Assembly: GCA_043778625.1 (NCBI GenBank)
Contig: JAYWFU010000131.1
Location: 1 to 56,193, forward strand
Source of the DNA: JACMRI01 sp043778625
GTDB lineage: Bacteria > Bacteroidota > Bacteroidia > UBA4408
Direction: 5' to 3'
Length of the DNA: 56,193 nucleotides
Part shown: piece after piece, positions 25,802-33,562 of the stretch
Layout: every line of letters begins with the position of its first letter
How positions within the stretch are numbered: the first letter of the stretch is position 1
Position numbers and translations under genes: made by a program
The notes under the pieces: generated by a model
Databases searched by the model: none
What the model was told of the DNA's origin: nothing
What the model saw: only the letters and a program-made list of their open reading frames with translations

Positions 25802-26614
25802 ATGTATCTATATAAGTACATATATTTTATTGTTGCGTGCATCTTAGTTGGATGTACTACTACATCAATTGACAAACTAGAGGACAAAGCACTAGCTTTT
25901 GCAAAAGAGGGCAACAATAACGAAGCTATTAAAACCTATAAACAAGTATTATATTTAGATGCTAATAACCTAGAAGCCTGCGTAAATATTGGCGTATTGT
26001 ACGTACGCAACGAGTTGTTGGATTCGAGTATTGGTTATTTTAACCGTGCAATAGCCATTGATAGCACACACGCCAACGCCTATTATAATAGGGCAAAATA
26101 TTACGATGCCACAGGCCGATTTATGCAAGCCCTTACCGATTTTAACAAATGTATTAAGCTAGACCCCAACAACGTAAAGGCGTTAGTGAGCCGTGGAGTA
26201 TTAAATGGCGATATTGGCGATACCATTGCTGAGCTGAATGATTATGCACTAGCCATAAAAATTAATCCTGATTACCCTTATTCGTATTTTGATAGAGGGT
26301 GTTATTATTATAATCGTAACGAGTTTGCAACAGCCATTAACGATTATACGCTTGCCATACAAAAGGACAGTACTTACTCGCAAGCCTTTGTAAATAGGGC
26401 GTTGAGCTATCAAGAATTAAATAATAACAAAGCCGCATTGCTTGATTATAGTTGGGCATTGCACATTAATCCTGACGATACAGAGGCACTAATTAACAGG
26501 GCGTTATTACTCGAAAAAACTAACTCAGTCCTAGCTATTAACGGACTTAAAAAAGCGCAAGAGCTAGGCGATACAAGTGCTACACAACTTTTAAAACTTT
26601 ATTTTAATCAATGA
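25802..26614 (+). CDS. TPR-repeat lipoprotein
   Basis: A 270-residue protein with a lipoprotein signal (FIVACILVGCTTT, Cys about 18) and six or seven TPR units from about residue 29 to 262 (for example AYYNRAKYYDATGRFMQALT and SYFDRGCYYYNRNEFATAIN). It is expected to be membrane-anchored on the periplasmic side or on the outer membrane and to mediate protein contacts. The specific role is unknown. It is coupled to lpxL by a 4-nt ATGA overlap. Confidence 0.85.
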   Translation: MYLYKYIYFIVACILVGCTTTSIDKLEDKALAFAKEGNNNEAIKTYKQVLYLDANNLEACVNIGVLYVRNELLDSSIGYFNRAIAIDSTHANAYYNRAKYYDATGRFMQALTDFNKCIKLDPNNVKALVSRGVLNGDIGDTIAELNDYALAIKINPDYPYSYFDRGCYYYNRNEFATAINDYTLAIQKDSTYSQAFVNRALSYQELNNNKAALLDYSWALHINPDDTEALINRALLLEKTNSVLAINGLKKAQELGDTSATQLLKLYFNQ

Positions 26615-27558
26615 TAATTTTCAATTACATCTTATACTACGGTATTATTTTACCATTAAGTTGGTTGCCCTTACGTGTATTATACCTACTTAGCGACGCC
26701 TGTTACTATATTATTTACAAACTAATTAAGTACCGTGTAACGGTAGTGCAAAGTAATATGAAACGTGCTTTACCACATTTATCAGCTACTGAATTAAAAG
26801 CAACTCAAGACGAGTTTTACAGCCATTTATTTGATTTGATGATAGAAAGTATAAAAAACTTTAGCATTAGTAAAACTGAATTATCAAAGCGTTGCAAATT
26901 AACAAACCCTGAAATGTTTAGCGACCGTGCCACACAAGGTAAGAGTATATTAGGTTTAACAGGGCATTATGGCAACTGGGAATGGGGGGCTACACTATAT
27001 GCAAGCCATAGCACACACAACTCTTTTGGTATTTTTATTCCGTTAAAAAACAAATTTTGGAACCAAAAGGTAATTCAATCACGTTCGCGTTTTGGAGTTA
27101 ATTTACTAGCTCCTGTTGATGTACCTGCCGCTTACGAAGCCAATAAAAACCAGCTAATGAACTGTGGTTTTATAATGGATCAAAGCCCAGGTAGCAAAAC
27201 CAAGGCATATTGGCTTACGTTTTTAGGGCAACCTACTGCGGTAGCTTTTGGAGTAGAGCGTTATGCTAACTTGCACAACCACAGCGCATTGCAAGCGGTT
27301 ATACGCAAAGTTAAACGTGGTTACTACGAGGCAACTTATTACACATTAACCGATGACCCCAATAGCTTGCCTTATGGTGTGCTTACACAATTACACTCAC
27401 GCCTTAACGAATACTTTATATTACAACAGCCTGCCTACTGGTTATGGAGCCACAAGCGTTGGAAACTATTGCCAGAGCCTACTACTATTATAAATACTGA
27501 TGATGCACTAACTACTGAATTATTTAATAAATTAGTAGCGCAAATAGAACATCGTTAA
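26611..27558 (+). CDS. Lipid A acyltransferase, LpxL/HtrB family
   Basis: A 315-residue inner-membrane acyltransferase with an N-terminal hydrophobic segment. The catalytic HX4E motif is GHYGNWEWG (His119, Glu124); FGIFIPLKNKFWNQKV and FIMDQSPG (the family usually has D-Q) follow. It transfers a secondary acyl chain onto lipid A precursor. The gene overlaps the TPR lipoprotein by 4 nt. Together with the LpxD-like gene at 3014 it supports a normal LPS outer membrane. Confidence 0.9.
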   Translation: MIIFNYILYYGIILPLSWLPLRVLYLLSDACYYIIYKLIKYRVTVVQSNMKRALPHLSATELKATQDEFYSHLFDLMIESIKNFSISKTELSKRCKLTNPEMFSDRATQGKSILGLTGHYGNWEWGATLYASHSTHNSFGIFIPLKNKFWNQKVIQSRSRFGVNLLAPVDVPAAYEANKNQLMNCGFIMDQSPGSKTKAYWLTFLGQPTAVAFGVERYANLHNHSALQAVIRKVKRGYYEATYYTLTDDPNSLPYGVLTQLHSRLNEYFILQQPAYWLWSHKRWKLLPEPTTIINTDDALTTELFNKLVAQIEHR

Positions 27559-27573
27559 TACTACTAATTCTCT

Positions 27574-29994
27574 ATGATTATGAAAACTACTTTTTTACTC
27601 AACATAATTTTAACAGTAACTGTTATTGTTATAACCAACACGATATTAAGTGCGCAAAACGTAGGTATTGGCACTACTACTCCTACTAATACGTTGGAAA
27701 TAAAGTCTGCACTACCTAATACGTCAGGGTTACGTTTTACTAATTTAACACTTGCCTCACCACAGGTGCTTAGCAACGGTAAATCATTGTCAGTTGATGC
27801 CAACGGCGACGTAATACTTGTTCCGTCGAGCGGAGATGCGTGGCTATTAGTGGGTAACAGTAATGCTACCTCAGCAAGTTTTTTGGGTACAACCAATGCG
27901 TTTGATGTAGTGTTTAAAGCTGCTAACACTGAGGCTATGCGTATACTTAACACTAACGGCAATGTAGGCATTGGTACTGCCACACCTACTGAAAAACTAG
28001 ATGTTGTAGGCAACTTAAAATTTAGTGGTGCACTATTACCTAATGGCATTGCAGGTACAGTAGGGCAAGTGCTTACCAGTGCAGGTGTGGGTGTTGCGCC
28101 TACGTGGCAAGCTAACAACAGCTGGCTTATTATGGGCAATGCAGGCACTACACCTGCAACTAATTTTTTAGGCACTACCGATGCACAAAGTTTAGTATTT
28201 AAAACCAATAACACCGAAGCTATGCGCGTATTAACCAATGGCAATGTGGGTATAGGCACAACTAGTCCGCTAGCCTTACTTGATGTACAGTTAACCGCTA
28301 ATACAAAAACAGCACTAAACGCATCAAAAAACTTTGGCGGACTAATGAATACCGATGCCGCATTTATTGGGGGAACCGATGTAGGCTATACTAACACTGG
28401 TATTTACGTGCTACAAAAAGATAACGTAAGTTTTGCTAGCCCTAACACTAATATATTTAACACCGTTTTAAACTCAAACTCATTACTTATAGTTAAGGGC
28501 GATGGTAATGTGGGTATTAACAATGCAACCCCAGCATACAAGTTACAAGTTAAGGGCGATATAGTAGCCGAAGACGGTGTGCACGCACGTAGCTTGTTTA
28601 ACGTGGGGTACTCTAGCTCCGCTGTAATAACTGATATTATTGAGCCGTGGACTGATAATGGTATTAAAATTTACGACGGAAACTCTAACTCACACCTACA
28701 CATTGAACCCATAGGGCTAACCACTATACAATCGTACAGCACTGGAGGTGTTGCCAAGGGTTTGCTAGAAAACAACAGCTATTCGGATTTAGCTCTGCAA
28801 GATAAAGGCGCAAATGTAGGCATTGGAACTATTAGCCCTGTAGGCAAATTACACGTAGTAGATAATAGCGCAGCTACATTTAGCATTATTACTAGGCTAG
28901 AACGTATTGGAGCAACTGGTTTTTTTGATTTTCACTCGGGAGCTACTATTGCTGATTGGAATGGATTAGTACTTGCTAATGATAAGTCATTAATATTTAG
29001 TAACGACAACGACCCTGATTTAGATGCTAACTCTGGATTAGTAATAGCACCTTGGGTTGCTGGTACAAATCCAACAGGAGGGTTTAAAGGCATTAAAATT
29101 ATGGAAAATGGCAACGTAGGTATTGGTACTTCAACTCCTGAGTCAAGTTTATATATATCAGGTAATAATGGTAACTCAGTAGGTAGTTCTACCGCATTAT
29201 TCAAAGTGTACGATAATCTTAAAAACAGTATTATTTATATGGATAATGCTAGTATACCTAGTTCTAATAATATGCGTATAGGTGCTTATAATTATACCTC
29301 AGCAGGTGTTAATGGAAACTTAGAAATGCAAGCAGGAAGTAACAACTATCAACTTGTTCTTACATCTGCTCTTTCAGGTTACGTAGGTTTAGGAACCAAT
29401 ACTCCCGTTTCAAAATTAACTATTGTAGCCGATGGCGGCGATGGTATAACCATACAAAGCACAGGGGTTGATGCAGGCGATTTAATATTTAAAGAAGTAG
29501 GAGGGTTTGAAAAATCACGCATTTACACTAATACTACACCAAACGCTACAGGGCTTTTTATTTCTACTGATTTGTCCGTTACAGGTAGCATAACCGCTAC
29601 AGGCGCAATAAATCCAAGCGATGCGCGCTATAAGCAAAATATAGTAACATTGACTAACGCCTTAAGCAATGTGCTACAATTACGTGGGGTAACTTACGAT
29701 ATGAAAAAAGAATTTAAAGCCAAAGGTTTTGGCAATGGCCAGCAAATAGGAGTAATAGCACAAGAGGTAGAAAAAATATACCCGCAGTTAGTAAACACAG
29801 GGGCTGATGGTTACAAGGGCGTAGATTACAGCAAATTTACACCACTATTAATTGAAGCTATTAAAGAACAACAACAACAAATTGAAACCTTAAAATCAAA
29901 AGCACAGTACTACCTAATATTAGAACAAAAAATAAACGACCTCAACGCTAAGTACGACTTGCTATTAAAACAAAACACAGAAAACAATAAGTAG
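27574..29994 (+). CDS. Exported tail-fibre-domain (Peptidase S74) surface protein
   Basis: An 806-residue exported protein; the signal peptide ends near ILSAQN (residue 28). The body is built from repeated units with the motif NVGIGTTTP or close variants (about residues 29, 131, 226, 309, 415, 511), typical of beta-rich trimeric fibres. The C-terminus has the S74 intramolecular chaperone domain from SDARYK (Ser682, Lys687), with IGVIAQEVEKIYPQLV and a coiled coil (EAIKEQQQQIETLKSK). S74 domains assist trimer folding and then cut themselves off. The signal peptide and the lack of any phage gene nearby argue for a bacterial surface fibre. Two ATG codons (27574, 27580) could be the start. Confidence 0.85.
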   Translation: MIMKTTFLLNIILTVTVIVITNTILSAQNVGIGTTTPTNTLEIKSALPNTSGLRFTNLTLASPQVLSNGKSLSVDANGDVILVPSSGDAWLLVGNSNATSASFLGTTNAFDVVFKAANTEAMRILNTNGNVGIGTATPTEKLDVVGNLKFSGALLPNGIAGTVGQVLTSAGVGVAPTWQANNSWLIMGNAGTTPATNFLGTTDAQSLVFKTNNTEAMRVLTNGNVGIGTTSPLALLDVQLTANTKTALNASKNFGGLMNTDAAFIGGTDVGYTNTGIYVLQKDNVSFASPNTNIFNTVLNSNSLLIVKGDGNVGINNATPAYKLQVKGDIVAEDGVHARSLFNVGYSSSAVITDIIEPWTDNGIKIYDGNSNSHLHIEPIGLTTIQSYSTGGVAKGLLENNSYSDLALQDKGANVGIGTISPVGKLHVVDNSAATFSIITRLERIGATGFFDFHSGATIADWNGLVLANDKSLIFSNDNDPDLDANSGLVIAPWVAGTNPTGGFKGIKIMENGNVGIGTSTPESSLYISGNNGNSVGSSTALFKVYDNLKNSIIYMDNASIPSSNNMRIGAYNYTSAGVNGNLEMQAGSNNYQLVLTSALSGYVGLGTNTPVSKLTIVADGGDGITIQSTGVDAGDLIFKEVGGFEKSRIYTNTTPNATGLFISTDLSVTGSITATGAINPSDARYKQNIVTLTNALSNVLQLRGVTYDMKKEFKAKGFGNGQQIGVIAQEVEKIYPQLVNTGADGYKGVDYSKFTPLLIEAIKEQQQQIETLKSKAQYYLILEQKINDLNAKYDLLLKQNTENNK

Positions 29995-30013
29995 TTTTTC
30001 ACAATAAAAACAA

Positions 30014-30021
30014 TACTTTTG
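30014..30021 (+). promoter_or_regulatory. Candidate -7 element (TACTTTTG)
   Basis: Matches TAnnTTTG, 43 nt before the GTG start at 30065. Confidence 0.45.
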
Positions 30022-30064
30022 AAACAATTAATAAATAAATGAAAAATTAAAAAATATTAGCAAA

Positions 30065-30565
30065 GTGAAAGTAAATTATTTAATAGTATTAGCAACCTCA
30101 TTAATACCAATGGCAGTAGGCATATTGTGGTATAGCAAAATTGGATTTGGCAACCTATGGATGCAAGAAACTGGTATTACCGAAGAAAAAGCCAAAGAAG
30201 TAAATAGGTTTAAAGTAGTAGGTTTAAGTATGTTATTTAATGTATTTGTGGCAATGTTATTACCTAACATTGTAATACATCAAACGGGTATAATGTCTAC
30301 ATTAATGAACGACTCAACCCTCAACGACCCTACATCGCCTTTAGCACTATACGTGCAAGATTTTATGGCTAAGTACGGCACTAACTTCCGCACATTTAAG
30401 CACGGTGCATTACACGGCTTTTTAAGTAGTATATTTTTAGTATTGCCTGTAGTGGGTACGTCGGCATTGTACGAAAACAAAAGTTTTAAATACATAGCCA
30501 TACACGTAGGTTACTGGGCAGTATCGTTAACGCTGATGGGTGGTGTTATTTGCGCATTTGCATAA
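30065..30565 (+). CDS. DUF1761 membrane protein
   Basis: A 166-residue protein with a GTG start and four hydrophobic helices (about 4-22, 46-66, 117-137, 145-165). The opening segment up to ILWYSKIGFGNLWMQE and the HGALHGFLSSIFLVLPV stretch fit DUF1761, a family of unknown function. It lies alone between the S74 protein and pheS; its terminator overlaps the pheS promoter region. Confidence 0.85.
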   Translation: MKVNYLIVLATSLIPMAVGILWYSKIGFGNLWMQETGITEEKAKEVNRFKVVGLSMLFNVFVAMLLPNIVIHQTGIMSTLMNDSTLNDPTSPLALYVQDFMAKYGTNFRTFKHGALHGFLSSIFLVLPVVGTSALYENKSFKYIAIHVGYWAVSLTLMGGVICAFA

Positions 30566-30588
30566 CGCAATTAGGTTTATTACATTTG
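30557..30588 (+). promoter_or_regulatory. pheS promoter
   Basis: TTTG at 30557-30560, 20-nt spacer, TACATTTG at 30581-30588. The -33 box is inside the last codons of the DUF1761 gene. Confidence 0.75.
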
Positions 30589-30590
30589 AA

Positions 30591-30625
30591 GATGCGTTTA
30601 GAATATTCTAACGCATCTTTTTTTT
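30591..30625 (+). terminator. Terminator of DUF1761 gene, overlapping pheS initiation region
   Basis: GATGCGTT(T)AGAAT pairs with ATTCTAACGCATC (one bulged T), followed by eight T. It starts 2 nt after the pheS -7 element, so most of the hairpin would lie at or just after the pheS transcription start. Confidence 0.8.
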
Positions 30626-30638
30626 ATTACACATATAC

Positions 30639-31655
30639 ATGAAAAATAAAATACACGCCATTGCTCAAGAAATTGAGCAACTACAATTAAAAGACGCTAC
30701 TGCCTTAGAAAATTACAGGCTCGAATACCTTAGCAAAAAAGGTAAAATAGGTGCGCTAATGGACGATTTTAGAACAGTGCCTAACGAAGATAAAAAAGAA
30801 ATTGGGGCATTGATAAATGTGCTTAAAACACAAGCACAAGCCATATACGATACTTGCAGAGAAGCGTTAGAAAACACTACCGATGCTGCCACAGGTGTTG
30901 ATTATACTCGCTCCGTAGCCGAGCATCAAGTAGGGGCACGCCACCCACTAAGCGTAGTGCGCAACGAAATTTTGGAGGTATTTAATCGCATAGGTTTTAA
31001 CATTAGCGATGGCCCTGAGGTAGAAGACGACTGGCACAATTTTTCGGCCTTAAACTTTCCGCCTGAACACCCAGCGCGCGATATGCAAGATACTTTTTTT
31101 ATAAAAGATGCGCCTAACATGGCATTGCGTACGCATACCTCAAGCATACAAGTACGCATTATGGAGGGCGGGCAATTGCCTATACGCACCATATCGCCAG
31201 GGCGTGTGTACCGCAACGAGGCTGTGTCGGCCCGCGCCCACTGCCAGTTTCATCAAGTGGAAGGCTTGTATATTGACAAAGGTGTTTCCTTTGCCGATTT
31301 AAAACAAACGCTACTTTATTTCTCTAAAGAATTGTATGGTGCTAACACCAAAATACGCTTGCGCCCATCGTATTTTCCGTTTACTGAGCCTAGCGCCGAA
31401 ATGGATATTAGCTGTCCATTCTGCGCTGCCAAAGGGTGTAATATATGCAAAGGCACAGGCTGGGTGGAGATACTAGGCTGTGGCATGGTGGACCCGCAAG
31501 TGCTCACCAACTGTGGCATCGACAGTACTGTGTACAGTGGTTTTGCGTTTGGTATGGGTATCGAACGTATAACAATGCTCAAATATCAAGTAAACGATTT
31601 ACGCTTGTTTTTTGAAAACGATGTGCGCTTTATTTCGCAGTTTAAAAACGCCTAA
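30639..31655 (+). CDS. pheS: Phenylalanyl-tRNA synthetase alpha subunit
   Basis: A 338-residue class II aminoacyl-tRNA synthetase subunit. The N-terminal coiled coil (about 1-85) includes RLEYLSKKGKIGALM. Catalytic motifs: HPLSVVRNEILEVFNRIGF (about 103), FPPEHPARDMQDTFFI, LRTHTSSIQVRIM, ISPGRVYRNEAVSARAHCQFHQVEG (motif 2) and GFAFGMGIERITML (motif 3). A CPFCAAKGCNICKGTGW cysteine cluster near 255-271 is found in many bacterial PheS. No pheT follows; in Bacteroidota the two are often apart. Confidence 0.96.
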   Translation: MKNKIHAIAQEIEQLQLKDATALENYRLEYLSKKGKIGALMDDFRTVPNEDKKEIGALINVLKTQAQAIYDTCREALENTTDAATGVDYTRSVAEHQVGARHPLSVVRNEILEVFNRIGFNISDGPEVEDDWHNFSALNFPPEHPARDMQDTFFIKDAPNMALRTHTSSIQVRIMEGGQLPIRTISPGRVYRNEAVSARAHCQFHQVEGLYIDKGVSFADLKQTLLYFSKELYGANTKIRLRPSYFPFTEPSAEMDISCPFCAAKGCNICKGTGWVEILGCGMVDPQVLTNCGIDSTVYSGFAFGMGIERITMLKYQVNDLRLFFENDVRFISQFKNA

Positions 31656-31727
31656 CTAATGTCTAGTATCTACTATCTAAATATCTAGTATCTAATATCT
31701 ATTGTCTAGTATCTAATATCATCTAAT
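31654..31727 (+). repeat. Degenerate heptanucleotide tandem array (consensus ATCTAAT)
   Basis: About ten units follow the pheS stop: AACTAAT, GTCTAGT, ATCTACT, ATCTAAAT, ATCTAGT, ATCTAAT, ATCTATT, GTCTAGT, ATCTAAT, a short ATC, then ATCTAAT. The last unit contains the AT of the start codon at 31726. It is the same motif as at 2906-2963. Confidence 0.85.
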
Positions 31728-32928
31728 GAAAATTCTCATAACCTGTATTGCACTAACTACTATTGCTACTGCAACTCAGGCGCAAGACCTTATTATTACT
31801 ACTACCGATACCCTCAAAGGCATTGTAAACAAAACTACATTAACCTATGATGAGGTAGAGATTTTTACCAAAGGAAATTATAAGTTAGTACCCAAAACAT
31901 TAATTAATACTATTAAAGGCGATGTAACGCTAAAGCCTTACAATACCGTACAATACACCGGTACACGTGTAATTGACGACGCACGCATTTATTTCAATAT
32001 CATAAAACAAGGTACTGATAGCATTAAGCTAGTGCAATTTAATGCTACTAGTTACACGCCAACAATAGTAAGCTATGTAGCCAGTGCTATTAATAATGTG
32101 GAGCGGTTGCAAAACAACTATAAAGACGAAAAAACAAATACTACACAAGCTATTGTTAGCGCACCAACTAATAATAGTACAATAAGTAATAGGCTCGATT
32201 CGGTTCGGCGCATACAACACAAATACATTAGGTTTGAAGCAGGAATAAGTTACGCCAACGTTATAGTACCAGTGGTTAATAAGGGCGAAGCATTATTATT
32301 TACAAAAGGCACTAAAAGTTTAAATGGGAATAATTACGAATTAAATGCACAATTATTAGGTCAGTTTAAAAACGGAATAAGTATTGGTGCAGGCATCGAT
32401 TATTTTGCAGGCAAAGTAAATATGGTAGGTACGCTGGACGTTATAGGTGCCTCAAGTCCAACAGCAGGTAGTAGTGGTCAGTATCTTAATTTTAATAATA
32501 CTGCACCAAAAGGCTTTAGCACATTGGGGCAAGTACAAGCAAGTTTTGTGGTTAAACGTCACGGCTTCACAATTACGCCACAATTAAGCTACGAACTTAA
32601 AATTGGCAAAAACAAAGATGCGCTAATCACTACCGCTGGTATAGGCATTGGTACTTATAAAGATGCTACAAGTATTTATGTACAAGGCGGTCCAACACCT
32701 ATCATTGCTGGGGTTTACACAGGGGCATTATTTACAACGTTTGCAGGAGTAAAATATTTACTTAATGCAGGGTCATTTTATATAGGTCCTATGTTTGCTT
32801 ATGACAAAAGCAATGCAGCGTACACACAACAATCAGTAAGTGTTAATGGTGCAGCGCCTGTGGTAAATGCTATTAACGAAAAAGAACCGCTATCGCGTGT
32901 GCAATTTGGATTAGTGGTGAGGTTTTAA
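31726..32928 (+). CDS. Exported protein, probable outer-membrane beta-barrel
   Basis: A 400-residue protein with a signal peptide ending at ATQAQ (residue 20). The first part (about 21-130) is beta-rich and contains DTLKGIVNKTTLTYDEVEIF; the second part (about 160-400) shows alternating hydrophobic strands and ends in RVQFGLVVRF, with a C-terminal aromatic residue as in outer-membrane barrels. Family not recognised. The start codon lies inside a heptanucleotide array. Confidence 0.8.
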   Translation: MKILITCIALTTIATATQAQDLIITTTDTLKGIVNKTTLTYDEVEIFTKGNYKLVPKTLINTIKGDVTLKPYNTVQYTGTRVIDDARIYFNIIKQGTDSIKLVQFNATSYTPTIVSYVASAINNVERLQNNYKDEKTNTTQAIVSAPTNNSTISNRLDSVRRIQHKYIRFEAGISYANVIVPVVNKGEALLFTKGTKSLNGNNYELNAQLLGQFKNGISIGAGIDYFAGKVNMVGTLDVIGASSPTAGSSGQYLNFNNTAPKGFSTLGQVQASFVVKRHGFTITPQLSYELKIGKNKDALITTAGIGIGTYKDATSIYVQGGPTPIIAGVYTGALFTTFAGVKYLLNAGSFYIGPMFAYDKSNAAYTQQSVSVNGAAPVVNAINEKEPLSRVQFGLVVRF

Positions 32929-32953
32929 AATCTATTCTGAATAAACGTAACGA

Positions 32954-33541
32954 ATGGAAAATACAACTAAAGATATACTTGATATAATTAATGCGAATGC
33001 TTACAAATTATACTTGTACAATAAAGAGCTTAATGCAATTTCAAGTTTGAAAAACAATGAAGAATTAAAAATATATACTTCAAATAAATTTCTTGTTCGA
33101 AGTATTGATGCTATACATATCAATTTTTGTATTTTAGTAAGCATATTGATAAATAAAAATGAATACTATAGTATTTCAAAAGTTGTTGATAGAATTGAAG
33201 ATAGGTACTTGAAAAATGCGATTTTGGAAAAGATTGATAGTGATGAATTTAAAGAATCGTATGAGAAAATAAAAATACTCAGGAATAAGTGTTATGCGCA
33301 TAATGATAAAGATACAAAGACATTAACATCAGAAATTATTATAGCACAAAATGATAGAAATATAGTTTGTAACGGAATTATAGCTTCCGTAAAATTAATG
33401 TGTGAAAAATTATTAGAGATGGATAATGTTAGTTTTGACATAAATAAAGAAGCTGAAATAATAACACAAATAAGAGTAATAAAAGAGTGGAGAGAACTAA
33501 AAACTCAAGAGGCAATAAATAAAATTAAAATGTTAAAATAA
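32954..33541 (+). CDS. HEPN-like (AbiU2-type?) orphan protein
   Basis: A 195-residue all-helical, Lys/Ile/Asn-rich protein. RNKCYAHNDKD carries Arg110 and His116, an RX5H arrangement as in HEPN ribonucleases and close to the AbiU2 pattern of R-N-K-x-x-A-H-x-D-K-D. HEPN proteins are often toxins or phage-defence RNases, but some are inactive. The gene is visibly more AT-rich than its neighbours and sits between an outer-membrane protein gene (25 nt) and urocanase (21 nt). No nucleotidyltransferase antitoxin partner is beside it. Function inferred only from the motif. Confidence 0.65.
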   Translation: MENTTKDILDIINANAYKLYLYNKELNAISSLKNNEELKIYTSNKFLVRSIDAIHINFCILVSILINKNEYYSISKVVDRIEDRYLKNAILEKIDSDEFKESYEKIKILRNKCYAHNDKDTKTLTSEIIIAQNDRNIVCNGIIASVKLMCEKLLEMDNVSFDINKEAEIITQIRVIKEWRELKTQEAINKIKMLK

Positions 33542-33562
33542 ATAACACAATTACAATTCATA

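Noticed and set aside
27564..28259. Long minus-strand frame opposite the S74 protein gene
   Set aside because: It is a shadow of repeated VGIGTTTP codons, low in complexity, and the sense frame has a signal peptide and known domain.
27574..29994. Tail-fibre gene as evidence of a prophage
   Set aside because: The protein has a signal peptide, neighbours are housekeeping genes, and no capsid, portal, terminase or lysis genes are seen.
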